A stretch of DNA of 32,576 nucleotides from Microcaldota archaeon (GTDB lineage Archaea; Micrarchaeota; Micrarchaeia; Micrarchaeales; CABMGC01), in assembly GCA_021848025.1 (NCBI GenBank), contig JAJZND010000022.1, forward strand, positions 1 to 32,576, in the 5' to 3' direction. Below the pieces are notes generated by a model, which saw only the letters and a list, made by a program, of their open reading frames with translations, was not told the origin of the DNA and searched no databases. The translations under genes were made by a program, and so were the position numbers. Positions 1 to 9,823 of this stretch are shown piece by piece. The number at the start of each line of letters is the position of its first letter. Within the stretch, counting starts at the first letter, position 1.

Positions 1-911
1 ATCTCAAGATTCTGCCTCATGGCAGCGATGTGCTGCTGTATGAGCTGGTGCTTGCCTATCTCTTTTCCGTGCTGAATTCTCTCCCGCGCCCTAGATACAG
101 AAGCTTTCAGCGCACCTTCTATTACGCCTACGCAGCTCGAAGCGACACCGAGCCTGGCATTGAGCAAGGCCGAGTACGCAACATGCAACCCCTTTCCTTT
201 TTCTCCCAGTATACTATCTTTTGCAACGGGCACATCCCTCATTTCTATCATGCCGGTATCAGATGTGAATAAGCCTATCTTCTCCCTGAGCCGCATCCTC
301 TCTATTCCATCCGTGCGCGTATCAACTATGAAGGCGCTGATCTCCTGCATTGCATTTTTGTTGCGTGCAAAGACCAGCAAATAATCAGATATTGTTCCAT
401 TGGATATCAGGTACTTGGTGCCATTGATAACATAGCCACCATCTTTTTCTTCGTAAGTGCACTTCATCGCTCCTGGGTCGCTTCCTGCATCAGGCTCAGT
501 AAGCCCGAAAGCATATACCTTCTTGCTTTTAACGGCCATCGGGAGGTGCTCTCGCTTCTGTTCAGAAGTGCCCCATCTCTCTATTGTCTGGGCAGTCAAG
601 AACGACTGCACGTTTATAAAACTCGATATGCCCAGCCCAAGCTGGCCTAACCTCTCCTTTACCAGTGTAGTGATAAGCGGCTTCATGCCTAGTCCGCCGT
701 ATTCCTTTCCAATAGGCACGCCTAGCAATCCGTATTTTGCAAGTATGCCTGGCGCTTCGCTGTTGAATTCATGCTTCAGGTAATGCTCATACTCGGGTAA
801 TGCAAGTTCTTCGGCAGCGCTATTCGCATCCTCTATGACCTCAAGCTCCTCATCGTCTATCTTATACGCCTTTTTTGCGTCTTCCAACGATTCCCTGAAT
901 GTTTCTTCCAT
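1..911 (-). CDS. Acyl-CoA dehydrogenase (partial, C-terminus beyond left edge)
   Basis: Reverse-strand translation from ATG at 911: MEETFRESLEDAKKAYKIDDEELEVIED...KYGLLGVPIGKEYGGLGM...YAFGLTEPDAGSDPGAMKCTYEEKDGGYVINGTKYLISNGTISDY...; the TEPDAGSDP and NGTKxxISNG motifs are typical of acyl-CoA dehydrogenases. Absent from the ORF track because it is open at the window edge. Confidence 0.93.
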   Translation of the reverse strand, partial: MEETFRESLEDAKKAYKIDDEELEVIEDANSAAEELALPEYEHYLKHEFNSEAPGILAKYGLLGVPIGKEYGGLGMKPLITTLVKERLGQLGLGISSFINVQSFLTAQTIERWGTSEQKREHLPMAVKSKKVYAFGLTEPDAGSDPGAMKCTYEEKDGGYVINGTKYLISNGTISDYLLVFARNKNAMQEISAFIVDTRTDGIERMRLREKIGLFTSDTGMIEMRDVPVAKDSILGEKGKGLHVAYSALLNARLGVASSCVGVIEGALKASVSRARERIQHGKEIGKHQLIQQHIAAMRQNLE

Positions 912-915
912 ATGC

Positions 916-1371
916 TCATCCCACTGGAATCTCGCTAAGCCTCTGTCTCGCATTGGCAATTATTGTTTCTATATATTCTGAAGATATCCTCCGTATTATG
1001 GGCTCTCCTATCCCGGTCATTATGCCTCTGATATCCGAGGTGCTCGACCACTGCAGCTGGGTAAGAGATGTACTCTTGCTGGAAAGCTCAAGTTCGAGAA
1101 CCACTTTGATGTTACTGCCGGCCCCGCTTCCTTCTATAGTATAAATGTATTTGTTATCATCCAACTCTTCAAGCCTGCAATCCATTGCCATGGTTCCCTT
1201 GACAGCGCCTATTCCCATCTCTACATTTACAGTAAAATGCGTATCATCCTTCTTGGAAAAGCCTTTCGAATACGGGATGCACGAAGCTACCTTTTCGGTG
1301 TCTCGCAGGAATGCGCGCGCTTTTTCTATAGAAGCATCAAAATCTACGCCCCCGCCAAATTTTATCTGCAT
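916..1371 (-). CDS. SRPBCC-fold protein, CoxG-like (carbon monoxide dehydrogenase subunit G family)
   Basis: 151 aa: start MQIKFGGGVDFDASIEKARAFLRDTEKVASCIPY, then MGIGAVKGTMAMDCRLEELDDNKYIYTIEGSGAG; CoxG/polyketide-cyclase-like layout. Ends 4 bp before the acyl-CoA dehydrogenase start. Confidence 0.8.
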   Translation of the reverse strand: MQIKFGGGVDFDASIEKARAFLRDTEKVASCIPYSKGFSKKDDTHFTVNVEMGIGAVKGTMAMDCRLEELDDNKYIYTIEGSGAGSNIKVVLELELSSKSTSLTQLQWSSTSDIRGIMTGIGEPIIRRISSEYIETIIANARQRLSEIPVG

Positions 1372-1548
1372 GCCCGTCTATCTATTTCAAAGCTTTAATA
1401 CTTTTGCATGCAAATTCGGATTCAAATTAATTTTATTTATGGCGATTACAGCTGCAAATAATCTCTGCCTGCTGCTCCACGCCATTTCCCATATAATCTC
1501 ATCTGCATGAGCCTGCAGGGTCCGGCATCCATGCTGCTGCCAGGAACA

Positions 1549-1962
1549 TCAAATAATGCTCCTTGCTATTCTGGAAAGCCGGTGCCCTTTTGCCTTAAGT
1601 TCCAGCTCATAGAACATTCCAAATGCGAGTTTTTGCACATTAAAGCCTTTCTCCGAAAGTGCTTTATAAAGCTGATCCAGCATGCTCTTGGCTATGTCTG
1701 GTCCGGAAGGCTCCGCAAAAAGGTGTGCAAAAGGATTGAGCACTATCGTATCAAGTTTGAGCTGCGCAGCTATTGAAGCTATCTCCTCCACAGCTTTATT
1801 TACAATCTCCATCTGCCTGGCTTCGTCGTTTTTCTCGAAGTTTGCAAATACGAGAAGTGCATTCTCTGCCTTTACCTGGCCTGCCTGCTCCACAATGGCA
1901 GACCTGCCATGCTCGGTAGGGGTGGCAACAAGATATTCGAGATGCCAAGCCAGGAATCTCAT
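1549..1962 (-). CDS. Stand-alone archaeal threonyl-tRNA synthetase editing-domain-like protein (tRNA-Thr_ED / DTD-like fold)
   Basis: 137 aa: MRFLAWHLEYL...ENALLVFANFEKND...TIVLNPFAHLFAEPSGPDIAKSMLDQLYKALSEKGFNVQKLAFGMFYELELKAKGHRLSRIARSI; matches the archaeal ThrRS N-terminal editing domain pattern (YPFAHL, FGxxYxxxLxxKGHPLxxxSR-like). No catalytic synthetase domain is attached. Confidence 0.72.
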   Translation of the reverse strand: MRFLAWHLEYLVATPTEHGRSAIVEQAGQVKAENALLVFANFEKNDEARQMEIVNKAVEEIASIAAQLKLDTIVLNPFAHLFAEPSGPDIAKSMLDQLYKALSEKGFNVQKLAFGMFYELELKAKGHRLSRIARSII

Positions 1963-2049
1963 GCTTAAACAACACTCGCAATGTCTTTAAGCTGGACGGT
2001 GCGCTGCTGGCACGTGCCGTTCCAAGCAATGTAAAAGATGCAAGGCAAC

Positions 2050-2064
2050 TGTTTTTATAAATTT
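2050..2064 (+). promoter_or_regulatory. Archaeal box A (TATA)-like promoter upstream of the 2-oxoacid:ferredoxin oxidoreductase genes
   Basis: TGTTTTTATAAATTT about 45-55 bp upstream of the start at 2106. Confidence 0.5.
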
Positions 2065-2105
2065 CTGTGTGAATAGCTGTTTATGCAGCAAGCACAATTG
2101 AAGGT

Positions 2106-4884
<2,779 letters not shown>

Positions 4885-5097
4885 TTAAGAATCTCCGGCT
4901 CCGCAGGCGCACATTCCGTTTTCGTCAATCCTGCTTCCGCATATAGGGCACACGTGCTTGTATACTGCTTCGTGGTATTCCTTTTTGTAAAGCTCTGCAT
5001 GCGCATCACTGGACCTATATTTTCTTTTTATCCTGCGCTTGAGTTCTTCCTTCGGTTTTGCATGCAAACTATTCAAGTTCGAACTTTTTGCTTTCAT
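4885..5097 (-). CDS. Small basic zinc-ribbon protein
   Basis: 70 aa with C-terminal HVCPICGSRIDENGMCACGAGDS (CPxCG...CxCG) and a Lys/Arg-rich N-terminus; stop directly abuts the convergent beta-subunit stop. Confidence 0.6.
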   Translation of the reverse strand: MKAKSSNLNSLHAKPKEELKRRIKRKYRSSDAHAELYKKEYHEAVYKHVCPICGSRIDENGMCACGAGDS

Positions 5098-5176
5098 TTA
5101 ACCTAATCCCTATTTAGATTTTAGATATTTAAAACTTCATATAATTATCTTATCGGGCACTAAATCAGGTTCAATC

Positions 5177-6067
5177 ATGTTAAGCCTAAAAACCATAAGC
5201 AAATGGCTTGTACTAAGCAGGTGGTGGTCTTACATTACTGATTTTATAGCTGTTACGATAGGTAGCATGCTGGCCCTTTCCGAGTTCAACACAGCGTTGT
5301 ATATCGCAATGCTCATAAGCACAATCTCGATAAATGCGTTTGCCAATTTCATAAATGACATATACGACTTTAAAAAGGGCGAAGGACGGAAAAACGGCCC
5401 AAAGCCTAAACAGCCAAATCCAATAGCAAGCAGCGCGGCCAGCCTTGCAGACATAAGGGCAGCAAGCATATTGGCGCTGGGTATAGCTGTTCTCTCCGGA
5501 ACATATCTAATAATGTACCGTGGCATAACAATTTTGCTATTGGGCTTGATTGGCATTGCAGCAGCATATTTTTACAGTGCAGGAAAGAGCATCAAGTCGC
5601 TGGCACTTGGAGAAGTATTGGTTTTCATAATTTTTGGCCCTATTATGACTATTGCCGCGTATTACGTAGAATCGGGCGGGGTGAGTCCTGCCGCAATCGC
5701 GATGTCCATAATTATCGGCATACTGGTAATGCTGGTACTACTGGCAAACAATATCCGTGACATAAAAATAGACAGAGAGGCAGGTGCAAGGACAATAGCA
5801 ATTCTCCTCGGTTACGATAAATCTGTGTTGATGTTTTATGCCTTTATGGCTTTGGCATACCTTCTGTTCGTAATGCTGGTAGCTACAGGTGTGCTACCCC
5901 TTCTTTCTCTCATCGCCTTGGTCAGTGCCCTTCCGGCCGTAAGGCTCTGCATTTCCATGCATGCAAATGTCAGTAAGAATTCTGCAGAGCTTGTTGCGAG
6001 AATTGCATTTTTCTTTTCAGTGTTGTTTTCTATAGGGATGATTGCACATCAACTAACCCTGCTGTAG
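5177..6067 (+). CDS. UbiA-family prenyltransferase, MenA-like
   Basis: 296 aa polytopic protein with NFINDIYDFKKGEGRKNG (NDxxD) and NNIRDIKIDREAGARTIAILLG, the two Asp-rich motifs of MenA-type UbiA enzymes. Confidence 0.88.
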   Translation: MLSLKTISKWLVLSRWWSYITDFIAVTIGSMLALSEFNTALYIAMLISTISINAFANFINDIYDFKKGEGRKNGPKPKQPNPIASSAASLADIRAASILALGIAVLSGTYLIMYRGITILLLGLIGIAAAYFYSAGKSIKSLALGEVLVFIIFGPIMTIAAYYVESGGVSPAAIAMSIIIGILVMLVLLANNIRDIKIDREAGARTIAILLGYDKSVLMFYAFMALAYLLFVMLVATGVLPLLSLIALVSALPAVRLCISMHANVSKNSAELVARIAFFFSVLFSIGMIAHQLTLL

Positions 6068-6121
6068 CAAGGCATTGATACCATTTCTTCAATTCCCTTT
6101 AATCACAGCAAAAACGTAATA

Positions 6122-6155
6122 CTTATATTTATGATATATCATAATATGATATATG
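6122..6155 (+). promoter_or_regulatory. Promoter with overlapping palindromic operator for the PadR-TRASH regulator
   Basis: CTTATATTTA (box-A-like) followed by the perfect palindrome ATGATATATCAT (6131-6142) and a second ATGATATATG copy (6146-6155) 15 bp later, reaching the ATG at 6153. Confidence 0.55.
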
Positions 6156-6605
6156 CATTCCGATATGAAGATAAAGAATCTGACGAAACTTTTTGCAATA
6201 CTCCTTCTCAATGAGAAGAACCAGCACGGATACGACATAATGAAATCAATAGAAGCAAGACTGGGCAGCAAACCCAGCCCGGGGCAGATTTATCCCTTTT
6301 TAAGGCAATTAAAAAGGTACGGATACATTGATGCAAAAGGGGTGAAAGGGGAAAGAGACAAACAGATATACTACCTTACACCAGAAGGCATAAAATTCGT
6401 AAAACGCTTATCAAGCAAACTTGAGGACCTCTTCGAAATTGCAATAAAGCCTAACATTAGCATATGCGCACATTGCGGCTGCGAGATATACAAAGGAGGC
6501 TACAAGGAAAAGATCAATGGGAAATATCTGAGCTTCTGTTGCAGTAATTGCGCTAAAGGTTACAGGCTGATACCTGAATTTGGGATAAATCAAAGAAGCG
6601 TATAA
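6153..6605 (+). CDS. PadR-like winged-helix regulator with C-terminal TRASH metal-binding domain
   Basis: 150 aa: N-terminal PadR-like HTH (LTKLFAILLLNEKNQHGYDIMKSIEARLGSKPSPGQIYPFLRQLKRYGYI) plus ICAHCGCEIYKGGYKEKINGKYLSFCCSNCAKGYRLIPE (TRASH: CxxCG...FCCSNCxxxY). Confidence 0.85.
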   Translation: MHSDMKIKNLTKLFAILLLNEKNQHGYDIMKSIEARLGSKPSPGQIYPFLRQLKRYGYIDAKGVKGERDKQIYYLTPEGIKFVKRLSSKLEDLFEIAIKPNISICAHCGCEIYKGGYKEKINGKYLSFCCSNCAKGYRLIPEFGINQRSV

Positions 6606-6606
6606 A

Positions 6607-6681
6607 ATGGCAAATAAAGGAACCAAAGCAGATTGCGGCGGATGCCCTTCAACAATTACGGAAAAAATAGGGTGCCTGTGA
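6607..6681 (+). CDS. Putative Cys-containing micropeptide MANKGTKADCGGCPSTITEKIGCL
   Basis: ATG one base after the regulator stop; 24 codons plus TGA; contains a CGGC motif. Below the ORF-track size cutoff. Confidence 0.4.
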   Translation: MANKGTKADCGGCPSTITEKIGCL

Positions 6682-6726
6682 ATGGCATCTGAAAATATGC
6701 ATGCAAAAATGCAAGGTAAATGTTAA
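6682..6726 (+). CDS. Putative Met/His/Cys micropeptide MASENMHAKMQGKC
   Basis: ATG directly after the preceding TGA with no gap; 14 codons plus TAA; 3 Met, 1 His, 1 Cys. Confidence 0.25.
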   Translation: MASENMHAKMQGKC

Positions 6727-6738
6727 ATTGGTGAAAAA

Positions 6739-6882
6739 ATGATAGATCCGGTATGTAATATGGAGATAAACGAAAAGTCCAAATTCAAAAGCAGCTATAA
6801 TGGCAAGGTTTACTTCTTCTGCTCTGCAAGTTGCAAGCAGAGTTTCGAAAAAGAGCCTGATAAGTATGTGAAAAGGAAATGA
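6739..6882 (+). CDS. Stand-alone YHS-domain metal-binding protein (47 aa)
   Basis: MIDPVCNMEINEKSKFKSSYNGKVYFFCSASCKQSFEKEPDKYVKRK: DPVCxM...YFFCSxxCKxxFxxxPxxY is the YHS signature. Missing from the ORF track (<60 aa). Confidence 0.85.
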   Translation: MIDPVCNMEINEKSKFKSSYNGKVYFFCSASCKQSFEKEPDKYVKRK

Positions 6883-6895
6883 AAGTCTGTTGCGC

Positions 6896-7000
6896 ATGTC
6901 AGACGATGTCCATTTCTGTAGTAAGATGGCATTCAAGTTCTGCCATGCGTGTCAAGCTGGGCTCAACTGCAGCATGCGCTGCAATGAAATGCCAGTATGA
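6896..7000 (+). CDS. Putative Cys-rich micropeptide MSDDVHFCSKMAFKFCHACQAGLNCSMRCNEMPV
   Basis: 34 aa with 5 Cys, 2 His and 4 Met; fits between the YHS gene and the ATPase gene without overlap. A different-frame Cys-rich ORF (6879..7061) overlaps it, so the coding frame is unresolved. Confidence 0.42.
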   Translation: MSDDVHFCSKMAFKFCHACQAGLNCSMRCNEMPV

Positions 7001-7023
7001 AAGGCAAGCGAAAGGCGTAATAA

Positions 7024-9099
7024 ATGGCAAACGATCCTGTATGTGGAATGTATGTCGATGAGAAGAAATCCTCATTAACTAGTGAGAAGGAAGGCAGAAA
7101 GTATTATTTCTGCAGCACTACCTGCAAAATACAATTCGACAGGCCTGAACTTGAGATGAAGGTTCTGAAGAAAGCACTTGCAGTTTCATGGCCGTTGACT
7201 GTGGCAATTGCAATAATGACGTATGTTCTTCATTTCAGTTATAGCAACGACGTAATGCTTGTACTCGCGAGTATAGTGCAGTTCTATGCCGGCAAAAGAT
7301 TCTATGCAGGAATAGCGGATGCCATAAATAATAAATCAGCAAATATGGATACGCTGATAGCAATAGGTTCGAGTACAGCATGGGCATATAGCGCAGCTGT
7401 TGTATTATTACCTGCATTTTTTCCCGCAGGAAATACGTACTTTGATACATCTGCAATAATAATCTCGTTAATATTGACCGGAACATATATGCAGAGAATT
7501 GCAGAGTCAAGGGCTTCAACAGCAGTCTCCGCCCTTGTAGCTCTGCAGCCGAAGATTGCACATCTTGTGAAAGGAAACAGGATAACTGATGTTAGCATCG
7601 AGGGAGTAAAAATTGGAGACATACTTCTTGTGAAGCCTGGAGAAAAGATTCCTACCGACTCTGTAGTTATCGAAGGAGAAAGCTCCTTAGACGAATCGAT
7701 GATTACCGGGGAGAGCATGCCTATCACAAAAAGAAACGGCAATAAAGTTACTGGCGGGACAATCAATTTAACAGGCTCGCTGAAGATCAGGGCGTACAAA
7801 GTCGGCAATGACACTGCGCTCGCACAGATAATAAAAATAGTACAGGATGCAACCTCAAGCAAGGTTCCGATACAGAAACTTGCTGATAAGGTAGCATCCT
7901 ACTTTGTCCCTGTAGTGGTGCTAGTAGGCATAATCTCTGCCCTTGGATGGTATTTTGTTGGTGCAGTAGGGCTCAATACCTCCATACTGATATTCGTCAG
8001 CGTGCTTATCATAGCCTGCCCCTGTGCGCTAGGCATAGCTACTCCTGCAGCCCTGCTTGTTTCATCCGGAAAGGCAGCGAAGGAAGGCATACTCGTGAAA
8101 ACAGGAGAAAGTCTGCAGGTCGCAAGCAAAGTCAATACGATAGTCTTCGATAAGACAGGCACCCTTACTAAAGGCAAGCCTGAAGTTACAGACATAGTTG
8201 CTGTATCCGGCTACAATGATAAGGAGATCCTTGAACTTGCAGCGACCGCAGAGCTGAATTCAGAGCATGTACTGGGCAAGGCCATAGTAGCTAAGGCAGA
8301 AAAAGAGGGGATAAAAATAGGGCATCCTAAAAAATTTATATACAGGCAAGGTTTCGGAGTCAGCGCAGTCAATAAAAAGGGTAAAAAAATTGCCGTAGGA
8401 AATAAGGGCATGGCCAATATTAAACTGGAAGATAGCTTAGAAAAGAAGCTTCTGGAAATGGAGGCGGAGGGAAAAACAGCCCTGATTGTAAGTGTAGATG
8501 ACGGAGCTGCCGGTCTCATATCTCTCGCAGATGCACTTAAGGAAGATAGCAAAAAGGCAGTGAATGCTTTTCGAGGCTCTAAAATTGACCTTTGGCTGAT
8601 TACAGGCGATAACGAACGCGTCGCAAGCGCAGTTGCAAGAAAGCTAAGAATAAAGAATGTCATGTCACAGGCAAAGCCCAGTGAGAAAATGGAAAAAATT
8701 ATCGAGCTGCAAAAATCAGGCAAAGTGGTGGCCATGATTGGCGATGGAGTCAATGACGCACCTGCACTTACAAAAGCAGATCTCGGCATAGCCATAGGCG
8801 CAGGAACTGAAGTAGCCATACAGGCAGGCGGCATAATCTTGATAAAGAACAGCATTTATGATGCCTATGTGGCAATTGAACTTGGAAAGAGCACCATGTC
8901 CAAGATAAGGCAGAATCTCCTCTGGGCCTTTGGCTACAATGTAATACTTATCCCTGTTGCAGCTGGCGCACTTATCCCAATATTTACGGTAAGTATCTAT
9001 AACTTCCTGCCTCTGCTTGCTGCTTTTGCAATGGCATTTAGTTCGGTCACAGTCGTGGTAAATTCCCTTCTTCTTGGCAGGTTCAGGGTAAAAGGATAA
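7024..9099 (+). CDS. P1B-type metal (copper-type) transporting ATPase with N-terminal YHS domain
   Basis: 691 aa: N-terminal DPVCGMYVDEKKSSLTSEKEGRKYYFCSTTCKIQFDRPE (YHS), TGES, CPC (ACPCALGIATPAALLVSSG), DKTGTLTKGKP, GDGVNDAPAL. Confidence 0.95.
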   Translation: MANDPVCGMYVDEKKSSLTSEKEGRKYYFCSTTCKIQFDRPELEMKVLKKALAVSWPLTVAIAIMTYVLHFSYSNDVMLVLASIVQFYAGKRFYAGIADAINNKSANMDTLIAIGSSTAWAYSAAVVLLPAFFPAGNTYFDTSAIIISLILTGTYMQRIAESRASTAVSALVALQPKIAHLVKGNRITDVSIEGVKIGDILLVKPGEKIPTDSVVIEGESSLDESMITGESMPITKRNGNKVTGGTINLTGSLKIRAYKVGNDTALAQIIKIVQDATSSKVPIQKLADKVASYFVPVVVLVGIISALGWYFVGAVGLNTSILIFVSVLIIACPCALGIATPAALLVSSGKAAKEGILVKTGESLQVASKVNTIVFDKTGTLTKGKPEVTDIVAVSGYNDKEILELAATAELNSEHVLGKAIVAKAEKEGIKIGHPKKFIYRQGFGVSAVNKKGKKIAVGNKGMANIKLEDSLEKKLLEMEAEGKTALIVSVDDGAAGLISLADALKEDSKKAVNAFRGSKIDLWLITGDNERVASAVARKLRIKNVMSQAKPSEKMEKIIELQKSGKVVAMIGDGVNDAPALTKADLGIAIGAGTEVAIQAGGIILIKNSIYDAYVAIELGKSTMSKIRQNLLWAFGYNVILIPVAAGALIPIFTVSIYNFLPLLAAFAMAFSSVTVVVNSLLLGRFRVKG

Positions 9100-9193
9100 A
9101 TTATGCCGTAGCCTGATGATACGCTATTATGCCTGCAGGTCCAAATCTTAGAATGGCATCCTGTAAAGTAAATGCCGTTCAGGGCGGATTTTC

Positions 9194-9727
9194 ATGAAAA
9201 AAAAGTTTAATCAGGGATTGTTTATAGGAAGATTTCAGCCATTCCACAAAGGTCATTTATACGCGCTTGAAGTTGCCTCATCTTTCTGCAAGAAACTGGT
9301 TATAGGCATAGGAAGTTCCCAGGAAAGAGGCACAGCGGCAAATCCTCTTTCAGCAGAGGCCCGTATAAGGATAATAAAAGCCGGCATTAGAGGAACACAG
9401 ATTAAAACTTCCAATCTAAAGTTTATTGAAATACCGGATTTCCGCGACAATGATGCATGGTTCGAATACATAATTAAAAAAGAGCCGAAAATAGATATTA
9501 TATTCTCCAGGAATGCACTTGTAAAGAAGATCTTTTTAAGTCATGGAATCCCGATAATGTCTCCAGAATGGTATAAACGGAAGACATTTGTTGCAACAAG
9601 GATAAGGGGCCTGATAAAGAACGGAAAAAGGTGGCAAGACTGTGTTCCAAAAGGCGCGGTAAATGAAATAACTGCGCATGAATCTACAATAAAGGAGGCG
9701 GAAAGCTGGACAACAAAAAGAAGCTAA
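9194..9727 (+). CDS. Nicotinamide-nucleotide adenylyltransferase, archaeal NadM-like
   Basis: 177 aa: GLFIGRFQPFHKGHLYALEVA (GRFQPFHxGH nucleotidyltransferase motif), IGIGSSQERGTAANPLSAEARIRIIKAG. Confidence 0.85.
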   Translation: MKKKFNQGLFIGRFQPFHKGHLYALEVASSFCKKLVIGIGSSQERGTAANPLSAEARIRIIKAGIRGTQIKTSNLKFIEIPDFRDNDAWFEYIIKKEPKIDIIFSRNALVKKIFLSHGIPIMSPEWYKRKTFVATRIRGLIKNGKRWQDCVPKGAVNEITAHESTIKEAESWTTKRS

Positions 9728-9823
9728 GACGCCCTGTAATGACGCGCGAACAATACAGGAAAAGCAGCAAAGAAGAGGCGTTCCTGCTAATTAGACTGAT
9801 ATAGCAAAGGTGTTACTGCGTAT

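Noticed and set aside
899-1144. Many 60-120 aa track ORFs antisense to clear genes (e.g. 899-1144, 3599-3877, 8211-8855, 16460-16846, 27105-27620)
   Set aside because: They lie opposite well-supported conserved coding sequences and have Ser/Pro/Leu-rich composition typical of antisense frames; no independent support.
1372-1548. Possible small gene or RNA between the CoxG-like gene and the ThrRS editing-domain gene
   Set aside because: Only very short frames on the minus strand and no recognisable RNA motif.
5065-5085. AAGTTCGAACTT resembling a tRNA T-arm
   Set aside because: It lies inside the small zinc-ribbon ORF and no acceptor, D-arm or anticodon stem could be assembled around it.
8211-8855. 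Long 214-aa minus ORF inside the P1B ATPase gene
   Set aside because: It is antisense to the conserved DKTGT to GDGVND region; low-complexity Ser/Ala/Leu content indicates a by-product of codon bias.
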